Source of the DNA: Muscardinus avellanarius
Lineage: Eukaryota > Chordata > Mammalia > Rodentia > Gliridae
Length of the DNA: 64,000 nucleotides
Direction: 5' to 3'
Assembly (NCBI GenBank): GCA_963383645.1
Contig: OY726561.1
Coordinates: 136,672,904 to 136,736,903, forward strand
Position 1 is the stretch's first letter. Every line of letters begins with the position of its first letter. Positions 34,901 to 47,700 of this stretch are shown here, piece after piece. Below the pieces are notes generated by a model, which saw only the letters and a list, made by a program, of their open reading frames with translations, searched no databases and was not told the DNA's origin. Position numbers and translations under genes: made by a program.

Positions 34901-37900
34901 AAATATATATAAAATAAAAAAATAAAAATGAGGTAGAGAACCGGGCATGATGGTGCATGCTTATAATCCCAGTACTTGGGAGGCTGAGACAGGAGGATCG
35001 CAGGTTCGCGGCCAGCCTCAGCTACTCATTAAGGCCCTCTGCAACTTAGTGAGCCGTTTCCAAATAAAGAATAAAAAATAGGGCTGGGGGGTGGGTAGAA
35101 TGTGCCTGAGTTCAATCCCCAGTACCACACACACACACAAAAAGTTGATACAACAGTATATTTTCTATCTTAATGTAAGCTGTTTCCTTCATAAGTGCTG
35201 ACTTATGAAGATAAGATAGAAATTACATTAAGATAGAAAATGCTGACTTAATCGGTGTATATTTTCCTAAACTTACGTGTACCCTTACCAACCCCCGTGT
35301 ATTAGAAACTTTGTTCTCAGTTTGCTTGCTAATGGTGTCAATGGCAGTATGATTTTCTTTAAATTTCAGCGTTCAAGAATTCTTTGTTCGCAAGTCCAAT
35401 GCAAAGAAAGGGATGCTCGCCAGCACACATCTCATACTGAAGGAGCCGGCCGGTTCCAAATATGAAGCTGCCAAGAAGTGGGGCTTGCCCGCAGTCACCA
35501 TGGCCTGGCTGCTGGAGACGGCCAGGCTGGGAAAGAGAGCCGAGGAAAGCCGCTTTCTGATGGAGGATTCACCCGCAGAAGGTCCATGCTTCCTTCTACT
35601 CTGTGCGTGTGTGTGTGTGTGTGCGTGCGTGTGTGTGTGTGTTCACAGCTTGATGGTTTCTGAGATATGAATGTGTTCTAAAGCTTGTTTTTAGCAAAGT
35701 TTATTTCTGCTTCTCCTGTTGGGAAAACAGTTGTGTGAGGCACCGCTGGGTATTCCCTATTGGATGGCAAAGGTAAACGCGTCCATAGCACCGAGGCTTG
35801 ATGTTTATCATACCAAGAGCCCCAGGCACCAGCGGAAGCTAGTGCTGCGGAGCAGCACGGGAGCGCGGGAGCGGTGGAGGCTGAGTGCAGGCTGCGGCCG
35901 CTCCCTGCACACGTCTGGCTGTACCTGCTCCCGGGGCGGTGCGCTCCTGCCTGGGGCTTCCGCTCGGCCCTTCAGGACCACCTTGAGCCTGCCCGGCCTG
36001 CCGCTAGGCTGCCGCTTTCTGGGAAGCCTTTCTTGTCTTCCCACAACGTTTCGCTTTGCCCCTAAAGTTTAAGCACCTGTTTACTTTTGTATCTGCTAAA
36101 TTAGAAGCTCCATAAAGCAGCGAACATGTGCATCTTATGAGTTCTGCGTCTTCAGTGTGTGGCCTTGGGCCTGCTATGGAGTAGCCATCTAAAAAGTGTT
36201 TCGTACAGCCGGGCGCGGTGGGCACACTTGTCATCCCAGCATTCGGGAGGCTGAGACGGGGATCCAGGTTCGCGGCCAGCCTCAGCTACTTAGGCGTTCT
36301 GCAACTCAGTGAGACCCAGTTTCAAAATAAAGAATAAAAAATAGGGCTCAGGGTGTAGTGCGGAGGTAGATTGCCCTGGATTCCATCCTCAGTACTGCCA
36401 AAAATAATAAGTGTTTTGTAGAACATGGGCACGGTGGGGGCGCAGGTGCTCTCCCAGCCAGGGCACCGCTCACAGACTGCACAGCTAAGTGGCAGCTTGC
36501 AAAGCCTCAGAACCATCGGCTGCTGACCCAGACGGCCTGGGCATTCATGAATGAGGCGAAAATGAGCTTAGAGGGCGTATAACATTTCATTAAAGGCCTT
36601 ATGAAAATTTGGCTATGTTTAATTCTCAGTAGTTGTAGTTGGGATTGTTTTCTGCCATTGACTCGTCTGGCCTTTGCTTATATAATTTTTGGCAAGTGGG
36701 TTTATTAAGACCATTTTAATGTCTAACAAGATGAAATCGGAAGTCTCTTTGTATTCACTGTTGCAGTTAATGTGCAACACTTTAATTCTTTCACTACATA
36801 GAATAGAGTTTTTACTTTCGTTGGTGCTCTGTAGTACATGGTAGTAAGATCAGGTAACACATCAGTACAGCACGTTCACTTGGGTGTCCCTCCCCGCCCG
36901 CCCTGTGAGTGGGGCTGATGGGCAGGCGCTGTGTGAACGGTGTCCTTCCTCCAGCCTGATCTCACACACACACACACACCCCTGTGTCTCTCCCTCCGTC
37001 CCTTTTGTCTCCTGTTTTCTCTCTAGCTTCCACGTAACCCTGACTTTCTGACACTGGCTGATCTCACGTAGCTTAATCTCTAGTTTGCCCATTTTTCTGT
37101 GACAGAATTTGTTGTTTATGGCTGAATAAAGCTCCATTGTGAGTATACATACCACATTTCCATTGTTCACTCATCTGTGGACGGATACCTAGGTTGGTTC
37201 TAGTTTGGTTACGGTGAGCTGTGCTGCTATACGTACTGACATGCGTGAATCACTGTGGCAGTCTGGCGTGTTTTGGAAAGACCACAGGAGTGGTGGAGCT
37301 GGTCCTCCGGTGGTCCCATCCCTAGTCTTTTGGGAAGCCGCCATACTGACTCCATTGTGGCTGTACTAACTTGCATTCCCAGCGGCAGCTTAGAGGAGCT
37401 ATTTCTCTGCATCCTCGCCAGCATCTGTTTGTTTTGCTACTAGGGATTAGACCCGGCCGTTCCGCCCCCGGCCCCGCCGCAGCTCTCTCTCTCCGTTCTG
37501 TGGTCTCGCTCTCCAGACTCTTGTTCCCTTTGCTGTGCAGAAGCTTTTTAACTCGATGCCAGCTCATCTCTTGGTTCTGTTTTATTTCCTGAGGCTTGGG
37601 GGTCTTATTGAGGAAGTCTCTACCAGAGCCCATGTTTTGGAGAGTCGGTCCTGTGTTTTCTTCTACTAATTGCAAAGTCTCTGGTTTTCAATGTTTTTTG
37701 TGCTGTTTTGTTTTGCAGTACTGGGAATGGAATTCACGGCATTTCACCTCCAAGCTACATGCCCAGCCTTATTTTTTTATTCATTTTAAAACGGAGTCTC
37801 ACTGAGTGCAAAGGGCCTATGGCTGCAAATCCTCCTGTCTTAGTCTCCCAAATGCTGGGATTACAAGCGTGCACCACCATGCCCGGCTTGCTATTCTGTT

Positions 37901-40900
37901 TTTTTTTTTTTTTTCTTGCAGTACTGGGGTTTGAACCCAGGGAATTCTGCCTCTGAGCTACACCCCTAGCCCTTTTCATTTTTTCTTTGGAAGCAGTCTC
38001 ACTAAGTAGCTGAGGCCGGCCAAGATCCTGCGATCCTCCTGTTGCAGCCCCCCAAGCGCTGGGTTACGATGGGCGCCACCACACCTGGCTCTTCAGTGTG
38101 TGTGACACAGCATCTGCTTGGCTTCCTGTACGCAGGAATATGACTTTGTGATGTAAAGTGTACCTGAGAGTTACATGAAAGCTTAGCCGTAGATAGAAAG
38201 CGTCACTGCGTACATGCCTTGTTAGAGGAAAATAGTGGCCATTGGTAGCTCATTTTTATTTATTTATTTATTTTTTCATTTTAAATCTCTAGAACAAACA
38301 CTGGAAACTAAAATAACAAATGGAGTGAATCTAAATCCAGATACTCCCTCGCATCCTGGCGCACACATGGAAACTCACAGGAAAACGGCCATCACCCCAT
38401 TGGATATGAACCGCTTCCAGAGTAAAGCTTTCCATGCTGTGATCTCGCAGCATGCCGGACAGCGCCCAGCCTCCCCAGCCGCAGGGCAGCCACTGCAGAA
38501 GGAGCCCTCTTTACACCTTGACACACCATCGAAATTTTTGTCCAAAGACAAACTCTTCAAGCCTTCCTTTGATGTGAAGGTAAGGTTGAGAGGAAGTGGT
38601 CCTAGCAGGGCCTGCTGGATTGCATGCCTGTCATCCTAGTACTTGGGAGCCTGACAGGGGATCACAGATTATAGAACAGCCTTGGCAATTTAGTGAGGTC
38701 CTCAGTAGCTTAACCAGACCATGTTTCTAAATAAAAATAATATAGTTCAGAGGTAGAATGCCCCTGTGTTCAATCCCCAGTACCAAAGAGAAAAGAAGAA
38801 GAAGATGGCCCTAAAGTTAAGCCCCAGCTATGCATCATGTCTCAAGTGTGTAGTGGTAAATTTCCCAGAGACGGTGGCAGGTAAACGCACAGTAGTGAGC
38901 CCTGGTGCCCACTCGGTGGAGGCAGCAGGGTGGGGCACACACAGCGTGCAGCCAGGGCAGCCGGAGGCCTTGCTGTCCTGAGCTCCGCGCCACCCCACAG
39001 ATCAGTCCACCTATCTGAGAATTACTTTCTCTTCATACAGAGGATAATAACACTTGCCCTGAAGCTTCATAGGTTTGCTTTTAAGGATCAAATACAGCAG
39101 TATGAAGAAAGGATTTTGTAAATGTAAAATACTCTAACCACACTGCTGCTCGCGTATAGGTCCCGGGTGCACCAGGGCCTGCACTCTGAACGTGCTCACG
39201 CGCCTCTGGCCACTTCCCTTAGGAGAGGGGAGTCTGACTTAGTTTGATCTGAGCAGTGTAGCTTGGCTCCCTCACTCTAAAATTTATTTGCAAATCAAGG
39301 GCTAATGTAACCTTTTCGAATGATTTTCATTTCCCAGAGATGATTTTCTTAAGTAGATATTGGTCTTTCAAGTAGCCATTCAAACTATTGCCAATGATTT
39401 TTCTTTTTTTGCCCTGAGGATTGAACTCAGGGGTTCTACCCCTCAGCCTTATTTTATTTTAAAACAGGATCTTACTAAGTTGCTGAGGACCTGGCTACGT
39501 TACTGAGATTTGCATTAAACCTGTGATCCTTCTGTCTCAGCCTCCCAAGGAGATTACAGGTGTGTGTCACCATGCCTGGTATATCTTGGAGCAAACCTAA
39601 AAGTTTACAAGTTGTTTCTCTTCATACCATAAATATTAACTGATGCCAAAGGCAGTATTTTTCTAACTAATCTATAATCTTTGATCAGTTCCAATAACCT
39701 AAATGAAAAAAAAAGTCTTAGTATTGTAGGGAACTCAAAACCCTGCGCTTTTTCTAGAATTCACTTCTGCAGTAACACTGTACTGTGGTTGGGCTGCTCC
39801 CCATACCTCAGTAGCAGCGCGGGGCTAGGATCTGGCTCTTCTTGGCCTCGAGCGGCCTCGGAAAGCAAGTTACCCTCTTTGGGCGTCATTATTCCTGACT
39901 GTAAAGTCACAGGGTGAGTCCTGATAATCTCACGCCTCGTAGCACACCCTCCGTTTAAGTGAAATCGGTGAGAGAGAAGTCAGATATCACCAGTCTTTCA
40001 GATGATTCTTTCATAGAGACCTTGTAATGAAATTTCATTATATAGCCCTTTATATTTTTTATTTTGAATCAGGATTTAAGTTGCCCAGGCTGGTCTCCAG
40101 CTTATGGTCCTATTTCTCAGTCTCCCAAGACCTGGGATTACAAATGTGTGCCACCATGCCTGGCTTTTATTTTTTATTTGGAAACAGGGTCTCTCTAAGT
40201 ACTGAGTCTGGGCACCAACCTGCGATCCTCCTGTGTCAGCTCCCAAGTCCTGGGATGGCAGGTGTGCGCCCCACGCCCAGCTTTACATTTAGTGCCTTGG
40301 CTCCCACGTGTTGCTCTGTAGAGGTGAGCTCACAGCGTCCCCTTTCTCTCTTCTCTTTTCTCTTTGGGTCCTCACCTGCAGTCGAGTCTGGGAGGTGCTC
40401 GCTGTCCTTGGAGCCACGTCCCTGTCCTCTGTGAAGGAGCTGGCTCTCTGGTAGACCCTCAGCTGAGCGCGCGGTGCTCCTCGGTCCTGCGTGCACAGTC
40501 CTGGTTTGCAGTCTTTTCCCAGTCTCCTGAACACCTTTCTCTACTGTTGCCTTGCTTTGGATAAAGTGTTGCTTTTGAAAACTTGTTGCCAGTCTACTTA
40601 ATCTTTGTAGGTTGTTTTCATCTTTTTGTCTAGAAGCAGTGCAAATTTTTTTTACCTTTAAAATGTAATAATTTTATAAGGATATGCCTAGATGTTAGTA
40701 CACCCCAGTCAGTTTTCCCCGATACACGGTAGGTTTTTAAATGTTCAGAGTTTGGTTCCTTCGCGTTTTTTATTTAACACATTAGATCAGTGTAGCTGCC
40801 AGTCAGCTGAGTTAGTAGCAAAGATTGAAATTGACACATAAAGCCAGACATGGTGGTGCACACCTCTAAGCCCAGTACTTGGGTAGAGGCTGCGACTGGA

Positions 40901-43900
40901 GGATTGCAGTTCAAGACCAACCTCAGCAATTTAGCAAGACTCTCAGCGACCTAGTGAGACCCTGTTTAAAAATAAAATGGCTAAGTCTGCAGCCCAAAGG
41001 TAGGATACCTGGGCTGCAATCTCCAGTTCCAAATAAAGTTAATTTTATAGTTGTCTGGCAGAAAAGAGGTTAAAACTGTAATCCTTTAAATTGATGGATT
41101 TCCCTTCTCTTTATAACCTTTCCTCCTTTTTACCCCCCCCCCTCTGTCTTGCTTTCTCTCCTCTCTTTCACTGCCCTCTTCCTCTCTCCTTCCTCTCCTT
41201 TTCTTGCACGTACACAGGATGCGCTTGCAGCCTTGAAAACCCCACAAGGGCCCAGCCAGCAGAAGAGGAAACCGAGCACGCCGCTCTCGGAAGTCATTGT
41301 CAAAAACTTGAAACTCGCTCTGGCCAATAGCTCTCGAAACGCCGTGGCGCTTTCTGCCAGCCCGCAGCTGAAGGACGCCCAGTCAAAGCAGGTAGGCTCT
41401 TTGCTTGTGGAGGGGCAGATGAGCTGAAACGTTTCAAACACGAATGGCTGAGCTGTAGCCTTCGTTCTCCATACGTAGGAAGATGCTTCGAAGCCGCTGC
41501 ACAAGGTCGTGGTATGTGTTAGTAAAAAGCTCAGTAAGAAGCAGAGTGAACTGAATGGGATCGCAGCCGCCCTGGGAGCCGATTACAGGTGAGGGCCCAA
41601 GTCGAGGCGGCGTCCACGGCACGAGCATGTGCCCCGACACGCTGGTTTTGCCCGTCCCTGCAGAATACTACGCAGTGCTAACTGCTGCAGTCTCTCCGAT
41701 CCATGTGTGTGTCTGTGTTGGTGGGGCTTGAACCCCAGGGCATTCTACCTCTGAGCTATACCCCCAGCGCTATTTTTATTTTGAAACAGGGTCTTGCTAA
41801 GTTGCTGAGGGCCTCACTCAGTTGATGAGGCTGGCTTCAAACCTGGAATCCTCCTTTCTCACTCAGCCTCCCAAGTATTGGAATTATAGGAATATGTCAG
41901 TATGCCTAGCTGTATGCAAGGTATATTTTTGCTGTTTTAATTAAGGAGGCATTGGGCAGTATTTGTGTGTGTGTGTGGGAGAGAGACACTGGTTGCTGGT
42001 GGTTGAACCTGGGGGCCTTCTACCTCTACCCTCAACCCCGTTTTTTATTCTTTATTTTGAAACAAGGTCTCACTAAGTTGCTGGAAGCCTCACCTACTTA
42101 GCTCAGGCTGGCTGCAAGCCTGAGATCCTCCTGTCTCAGCCTCCCAAGTACTGGGAATGTAAGTGTGCACCACCACACCCAGCTAGTATTTTATTATTAT
42201 ATTATTGTATCATATTATTGGACAGTATCTCAGTTTTCTCCCATGTAATCTCAGTACATGGGAGGCTAGATGGGGATCACAGCCTCAGCCGTTTAGAGAC
42301 CCTCCTCTGGGCTCCGCCCCCAGGAGCAGTGAATGAACACAGTGGCATCGGGGACTCTGTGAGGAGTGGGTGAGGGTGGGAAAGAGTGCAGCGTGTCGTG
42401 CAGCCCGTTACACGCTGGCGGTGAAGAGTGACTTCCACCTGGGGACAGATTTGGACGCTCAGCAACTTTGATTAGCTTGAAAATACCTGCGTTGCTGCTC
42501 CCTAGTGATACACGTTACGACACAGACTGCCTTCAAGCCTGCAGCCCTCCTGCCTCGCCTGCCTGCCCTGGGGTTCAGGTGTGGTCACCCCGCCCTGCAG
42601 CCCCGGCATGTCGGTGTTCTCTCGTTTGCGAGCCTCCCGCTCAGTGAGCGGCGCCCGTCGCCGTGCGCCTCTGCCCTCAGCTGTTTGTCGCATTTGGCTG
42701 TTCAGGTGGAGCTTTGATGAGACCGTGACACACTTCATCTATCAAGGGCGGCCAGGTGACAGTAATCGAGAGTATAAGTCTGTCAAGGAAAGAGGAGTGC
42801 ACATCGTGTCGGAGCACTGGCTCTTGGAGGTAAGCAGTACTTTTTCCCTTTCCTCTCTGTTAATTGGAAAATGTCTGTGAACGTTTCAGAGCAGAAAGCA
42901 GTCCCGTTGTGTGTAAACAAGTGTGATGGTCTTGGCCGGCCGTGGCGGCCACCATGGCAGGAGCGTATGAGCAAAGCCACGTCCCTCGTGGCCAGGGAGT
43001 GAAAGAAAGAGGAAGAGGCTGGGGTCTGCCCCTCGAGGGCTCACTCGGGCTGCCCGCCCGCCCCAGCTCTTCTAGTGTCTAGTACTGCCAGCTGGGAACC
43101 AGCCCCCGGCACACGGCCTGTGGGGCGGCGTGAGGGCTCTTCACTTCTTTGGCATCAGAATCGCAGGATCTGTGTTGCTTTCCTAGTTAGCAGGCCTTCA
43201 GTGGGTTCTCTTTCTGGTTCTGAGTCCTTTCACTAACTCAAAATACTATGAATGAAGTAGATGTGGTGGTTCACACTTACAATCCCAGTACTTGGAAGGC
43301 TGAGACAAGGGATCACAGGTTCACAGCCAGACTTAGAAATTGAGTGAGCCCCTGTTTCAACATAAAATATAAAATTGGGGTGGGGTGTGGCCCAGAGGTA
43401 GAATGCCCCTGGGTTTGATCTCCAGTACCACTTGAGACTGGGCAGAAGATCACAAGTTTAGGGCCTGTCTAGGTAATTTAGTGAGATACCACCAAAAAGA
43501 AAAGGTGGGAGTGTAGCTCAGTGGTTGAGCACTAGCTTGTCTAGCATATAGTAGGCCCTAGGGTCAACCAAACCTACCAAAAAAGAAGATACTAATGAAA
43601 AGTTTACATAATTTGAGAAGAATTAACATACCAATATAATTTAGAACTGTGTTTCTTTAGCCAGGCTTGGTAGTGTGTGCCTGTAATCACAGTACTTGGG
43701 AGACAGGAGGATCACAAGTTCAAGGCCAGCCTCTGCAACTCAACAAGACACGGTTTCCAAATAAAAAGTAAAAAGGAGATGGTACATGCCTGTCATCCCA
43801 GCACTTGGGGTCTGAGACAGAAGGATTGCAAGTTCCAGGCCAGCCTCAGCAACTTAGTGAGATCCTATTTCAAAATTTAAAATAGGGGTATAGCTCATTT

Positions 43901-44730
43901 CCACCTCCACTACCAAAAACAAAAAGTGTTTTAAGTAAATAAAAAGTTCTTGGGGTGTAACTCAAAGATAGGGCACTCCTGGGCTCAATCCCAGTGCCGT
44001 AAAACAACAACAAAAACTTTGTTTCTCCTTTTCTTTAGTTCCTTGCAATATAATTGATACCTTGGCAAAAGCCCAGGAATAGAATCAGATTTTATGCATT
44101 AGTGGACATGACATTTTAAAAAGGAGGACAATTTGTCATCTATATAATAGATTTTTTTCACTGCCAATTACTTTTTTTTTTTTTTTTTTTTTTTTTTCAG
44201 TACTGGAGGTGAAACCCAGGGGCATTCTACCTCCGAGCTACACCCCAGCCCTTTTTTTTAATCTTTATTTTGAAACAGGGTCTCAGTTGCAAGGGGCCTC
44301 ACTAAGTAGTTGAGGCTGGCTGCAAACGGCTATCCTTCTGTCTCAGCCTCCCAAATGCTGGGATTACAAGTGTGCGCCACTATGCCAGGCTGTAAATGAC
44401 TTTTTTAAATGGTTTTAAGTACCCGGACGTGGTGGCGCATACTTGTAATCCCAGTATTCGGGAGGCTGAGACTGGAGGATCACGGTTCATGGAGAGCCTC
44501 GGCTACTTAGTGAGGCCCTCCGCAACATAGAGACCCTGTTTCAAAATAAAGAATAAAAAATAGGGCAGGGGGTATAGCTCAGAGGTCAAATGCCCCTGGG
44601 TTCCATCCCCAGACCCACAATAAATAAACAAACAAACAAACAAATGGTTTTATTTATTTTGTCTTATGACATGCTGTATCAGTTGTCCTTATATTGCTTT
44701 ATGTCTTTGAACTACTCAGATTTCTTTTAG

Positions 44731-44774
<44 letters not shown>

Positions 44775-47700
44775 TATTTACTGAAGATGGAACCCAGGGG
44801 CTTTCTACCTCCGGGCTATACTCCCAGACCTATTTTATACTTTATTTGGAAACAGGGTCTCACTAAGTTGCTGAGAGCCTCACTAAGTAGCTGAGGCTGG
44901 CTTCGAACCTGTGCAGTCCTCCTGTCTTAAAGCACACCGTTGTCTTTCAGTGTGCACAAGAGTATAAGCGTCTTCCCGAGTCTCTCTATCCATACACTTA
45001 CAATCCCAAGATGAGCCTGGACATCGGCACAGTGCAGGATGGCCGTCTGCGCAGTAGCAGAGTGCCCACAGCTGATCCCCCAGACCACCCAGGGGAGGAC
45101 GCCGAGGTAGGGCGGGGCGGGGCGGGGCGGGGCGTGTGCAAGGCAGAGGCTTCCTTCCCGACACTGTCGGTTTTCTTTGAGTAGCCAGATCATTTGCCTG
45201 TAGAAGACAATTACACAGACAACATGGACAGTGATGTGGAATCTGCACTGCCAAACGGAAATGGAAGAAATGACTCTAAAGGAGGTAAGGTATTGTACGT
45301 TACAGAAAAAGAGTAAAAATGTATCCTCCATGCAAGTGTCTGTATCAGAAAGATAACTTTCTGTCTTTTATTAGCAACTGTATTTACTGTATAGATAGCC
45401 CAATTTTATTTTGTCATTGTTTGTTGATAGGCATTATTTATAGGTTATTTTTATTTCTTGCTAGTATAAATAGTGCTACACTGAATACCCTTATAAGTGT
45501 TCCTTTTGTTTTGATGCTGGGGATTGAGACCAAGGGCTACCTTTGAGGAGCTACTCCTCTGGCCCTTTTTCTTTTTTCTTTTCTTTTCCTTTTTGTGGTA
45601 CTGGGGTTCGTGGAAGCCCTTCTACCTTCAGGCTACACTCCTAGACCTATTTTATATTTTTATTTGGAAATAGGGTCTCTTAAGCCAGCGCGGCTGGCTT
45701 CGAACCTGCGCGATCCTCCTGTCTCCGCCTCCCAAGCACGGAGATTACAAGCGTGCGCCACCACGCCCAGCGCTCCTCCAGCCATTTTTTTAATTTTTGT
45801 TTTGAAACAGGGTCTCGCCGGGCATAGTAGCACACGGTTGTAATCCCAGCATTCGCGGATAGCCTCAGCTACTTAGGCCCTCTGCAACTTAGTGAGACCT
45901 TATTTCAAAATAAAGAATAAAAAATAGGGCTGGGGGTATAGCTCAGAGGTCAGATGCCCCTGGGTTTCATCTCCTAGCCCTACCCCCAAATAAAGAAACA
46001 GGGTCTCAGGTTGCTGAGAGTTTCACTACATTGCTAAGGCTGGTCTTGAACCTGCGATGGTCCTGTCTCAGCCTCCCAAGTACTGGGCTTACAGGCCTGC
46101 ACCACCACGCCTAGCAGGTGCTCTCTTTTCTATTTTGGTGGTACTGGGGATGGAACCCAGGGGCATTCCATCTCCGAGCTATACCCCGAGCTCTATTTTT
46201 TATTCTTTATTTTGAAACAGGGTTTCACTGACTTCCAAGGGCCTCACTCAGTGGCTGAGGCTGGCCATGAATCACAGTCCTGTCTGAGCCTCCCGAGTGC
46301 TGGGATGACAAGTGTGCGCCTCCACGGCCTGCCCGGGCTCTGTCCTTAGTAGACTGCAGCCCTCCACTGCCCTCACTAACCCTGCCTCGCTCCCCGTCAC
46401 TCGCCTGTGTGACTGCTCTGCTGTGTCCACTCTATAAGTATTTATCGGGCACTTCGCCATCTAGCCTATAGATTCCCAAACTTAGAAGGAAATTATTCAG
46501 CCCGTCCCCACCCTGTGGCTGTGCGCACGCGCGCCTATATGCTCACATGTTTGTGCAACTTAGTGAGACCCTCTTTCAAAATAAAGAATAAATAAATAGG
46601 GCAGGGGATGTAGCTCAGAGGTAGAATGCCCCTGGGTTCCATTCCTAGTACCTCCAAAAATAAGAAATGGAAGGACACTATGTTGTCTGTGTTTTCAAGG
46701 AGCATTGACTCGGAATCTCAGTGCAGTGGGCTCCCGCCCGGCTCGGGTCACAGGCAGCCGGGGAGCTCCACGCAGGACGATCACGACAGTCTTGGAAGGG
46801 CTTCATAAAAGGCCGCCTTTCATTCTGGATCATATAGAGGTGGCACGTTACTGCAGCCTGTGGAAGTAGGGAGTGTCCATCGAGTCAGTCACTTCTGTTC
46901 AGCCAGATCTATACAAAGTGGCTTTTTCTGCACACGATCAGAAAGACTCACTTGCACGGTGCGCTCGTTTGCCTCCAGTTCTGACGCAGACCCTGGAGAT
47001 GCGAGAGAACTTCCAGAAGCAGCTGCAGGAGCTCATGTCGGCGACCTCCATCGTGAAGCCGCGCGGCCAGAGGCTGTCCCTCTCCAGAAGCGGCGGTAAC
47101 AGCGTCTCGTCGACCCCCGACAGCGCGCGCTCTGCGCGCAGCGGGCGGAGCCGGGTCCTGGAGGCGTTGAGGTGTGTGCCCGTCCCGGAGGCACGGCGTT
47201 AGGCAGCTCCTTTAGGGACCTGGCACCCCATTTTGTGAGCTGGCTCTTGTCTGCCGGTGGTGCGGGTGGTCGTGTGGTCCTGGTGATTGAAGCCCAGGGC
47301 ACTCTACCTCTGAGCCAAGTCCCCAGCCCTTTTCAGTTTTTCCAAACAGTCTTATTAAGTTGCTGAGGCTGGCCTCAAGCCTGTGATTCTCCTGTCTCAG
47401 CCTCCCAAGTACTGAGATGATGGATGACCAGGCTCTGCTTTAAGCAGTAAGGCAGATTAGAACATCACGGTTTAGGATGTGAAAGAGTTTTAAGGGTTAG
47501 ACCTCCAGCCTCGTTAGCCGCAGCAGTGTTCTGTTCCTGTATCACTTAGTTTTGGCCCTGTGCCGACTGGCTTTTTCCTTCCTGGTGTTTCCTTCTTCCC
47601 TTCCCTGCTCTGAGCAGTTGTAGAATTCTTCCTTGGAGGCGGGGAGCGGTGTGGAGCCGGTTCCAGTGCGAGCACCGGCCTCAGATGCGGCCGCGCGCGT

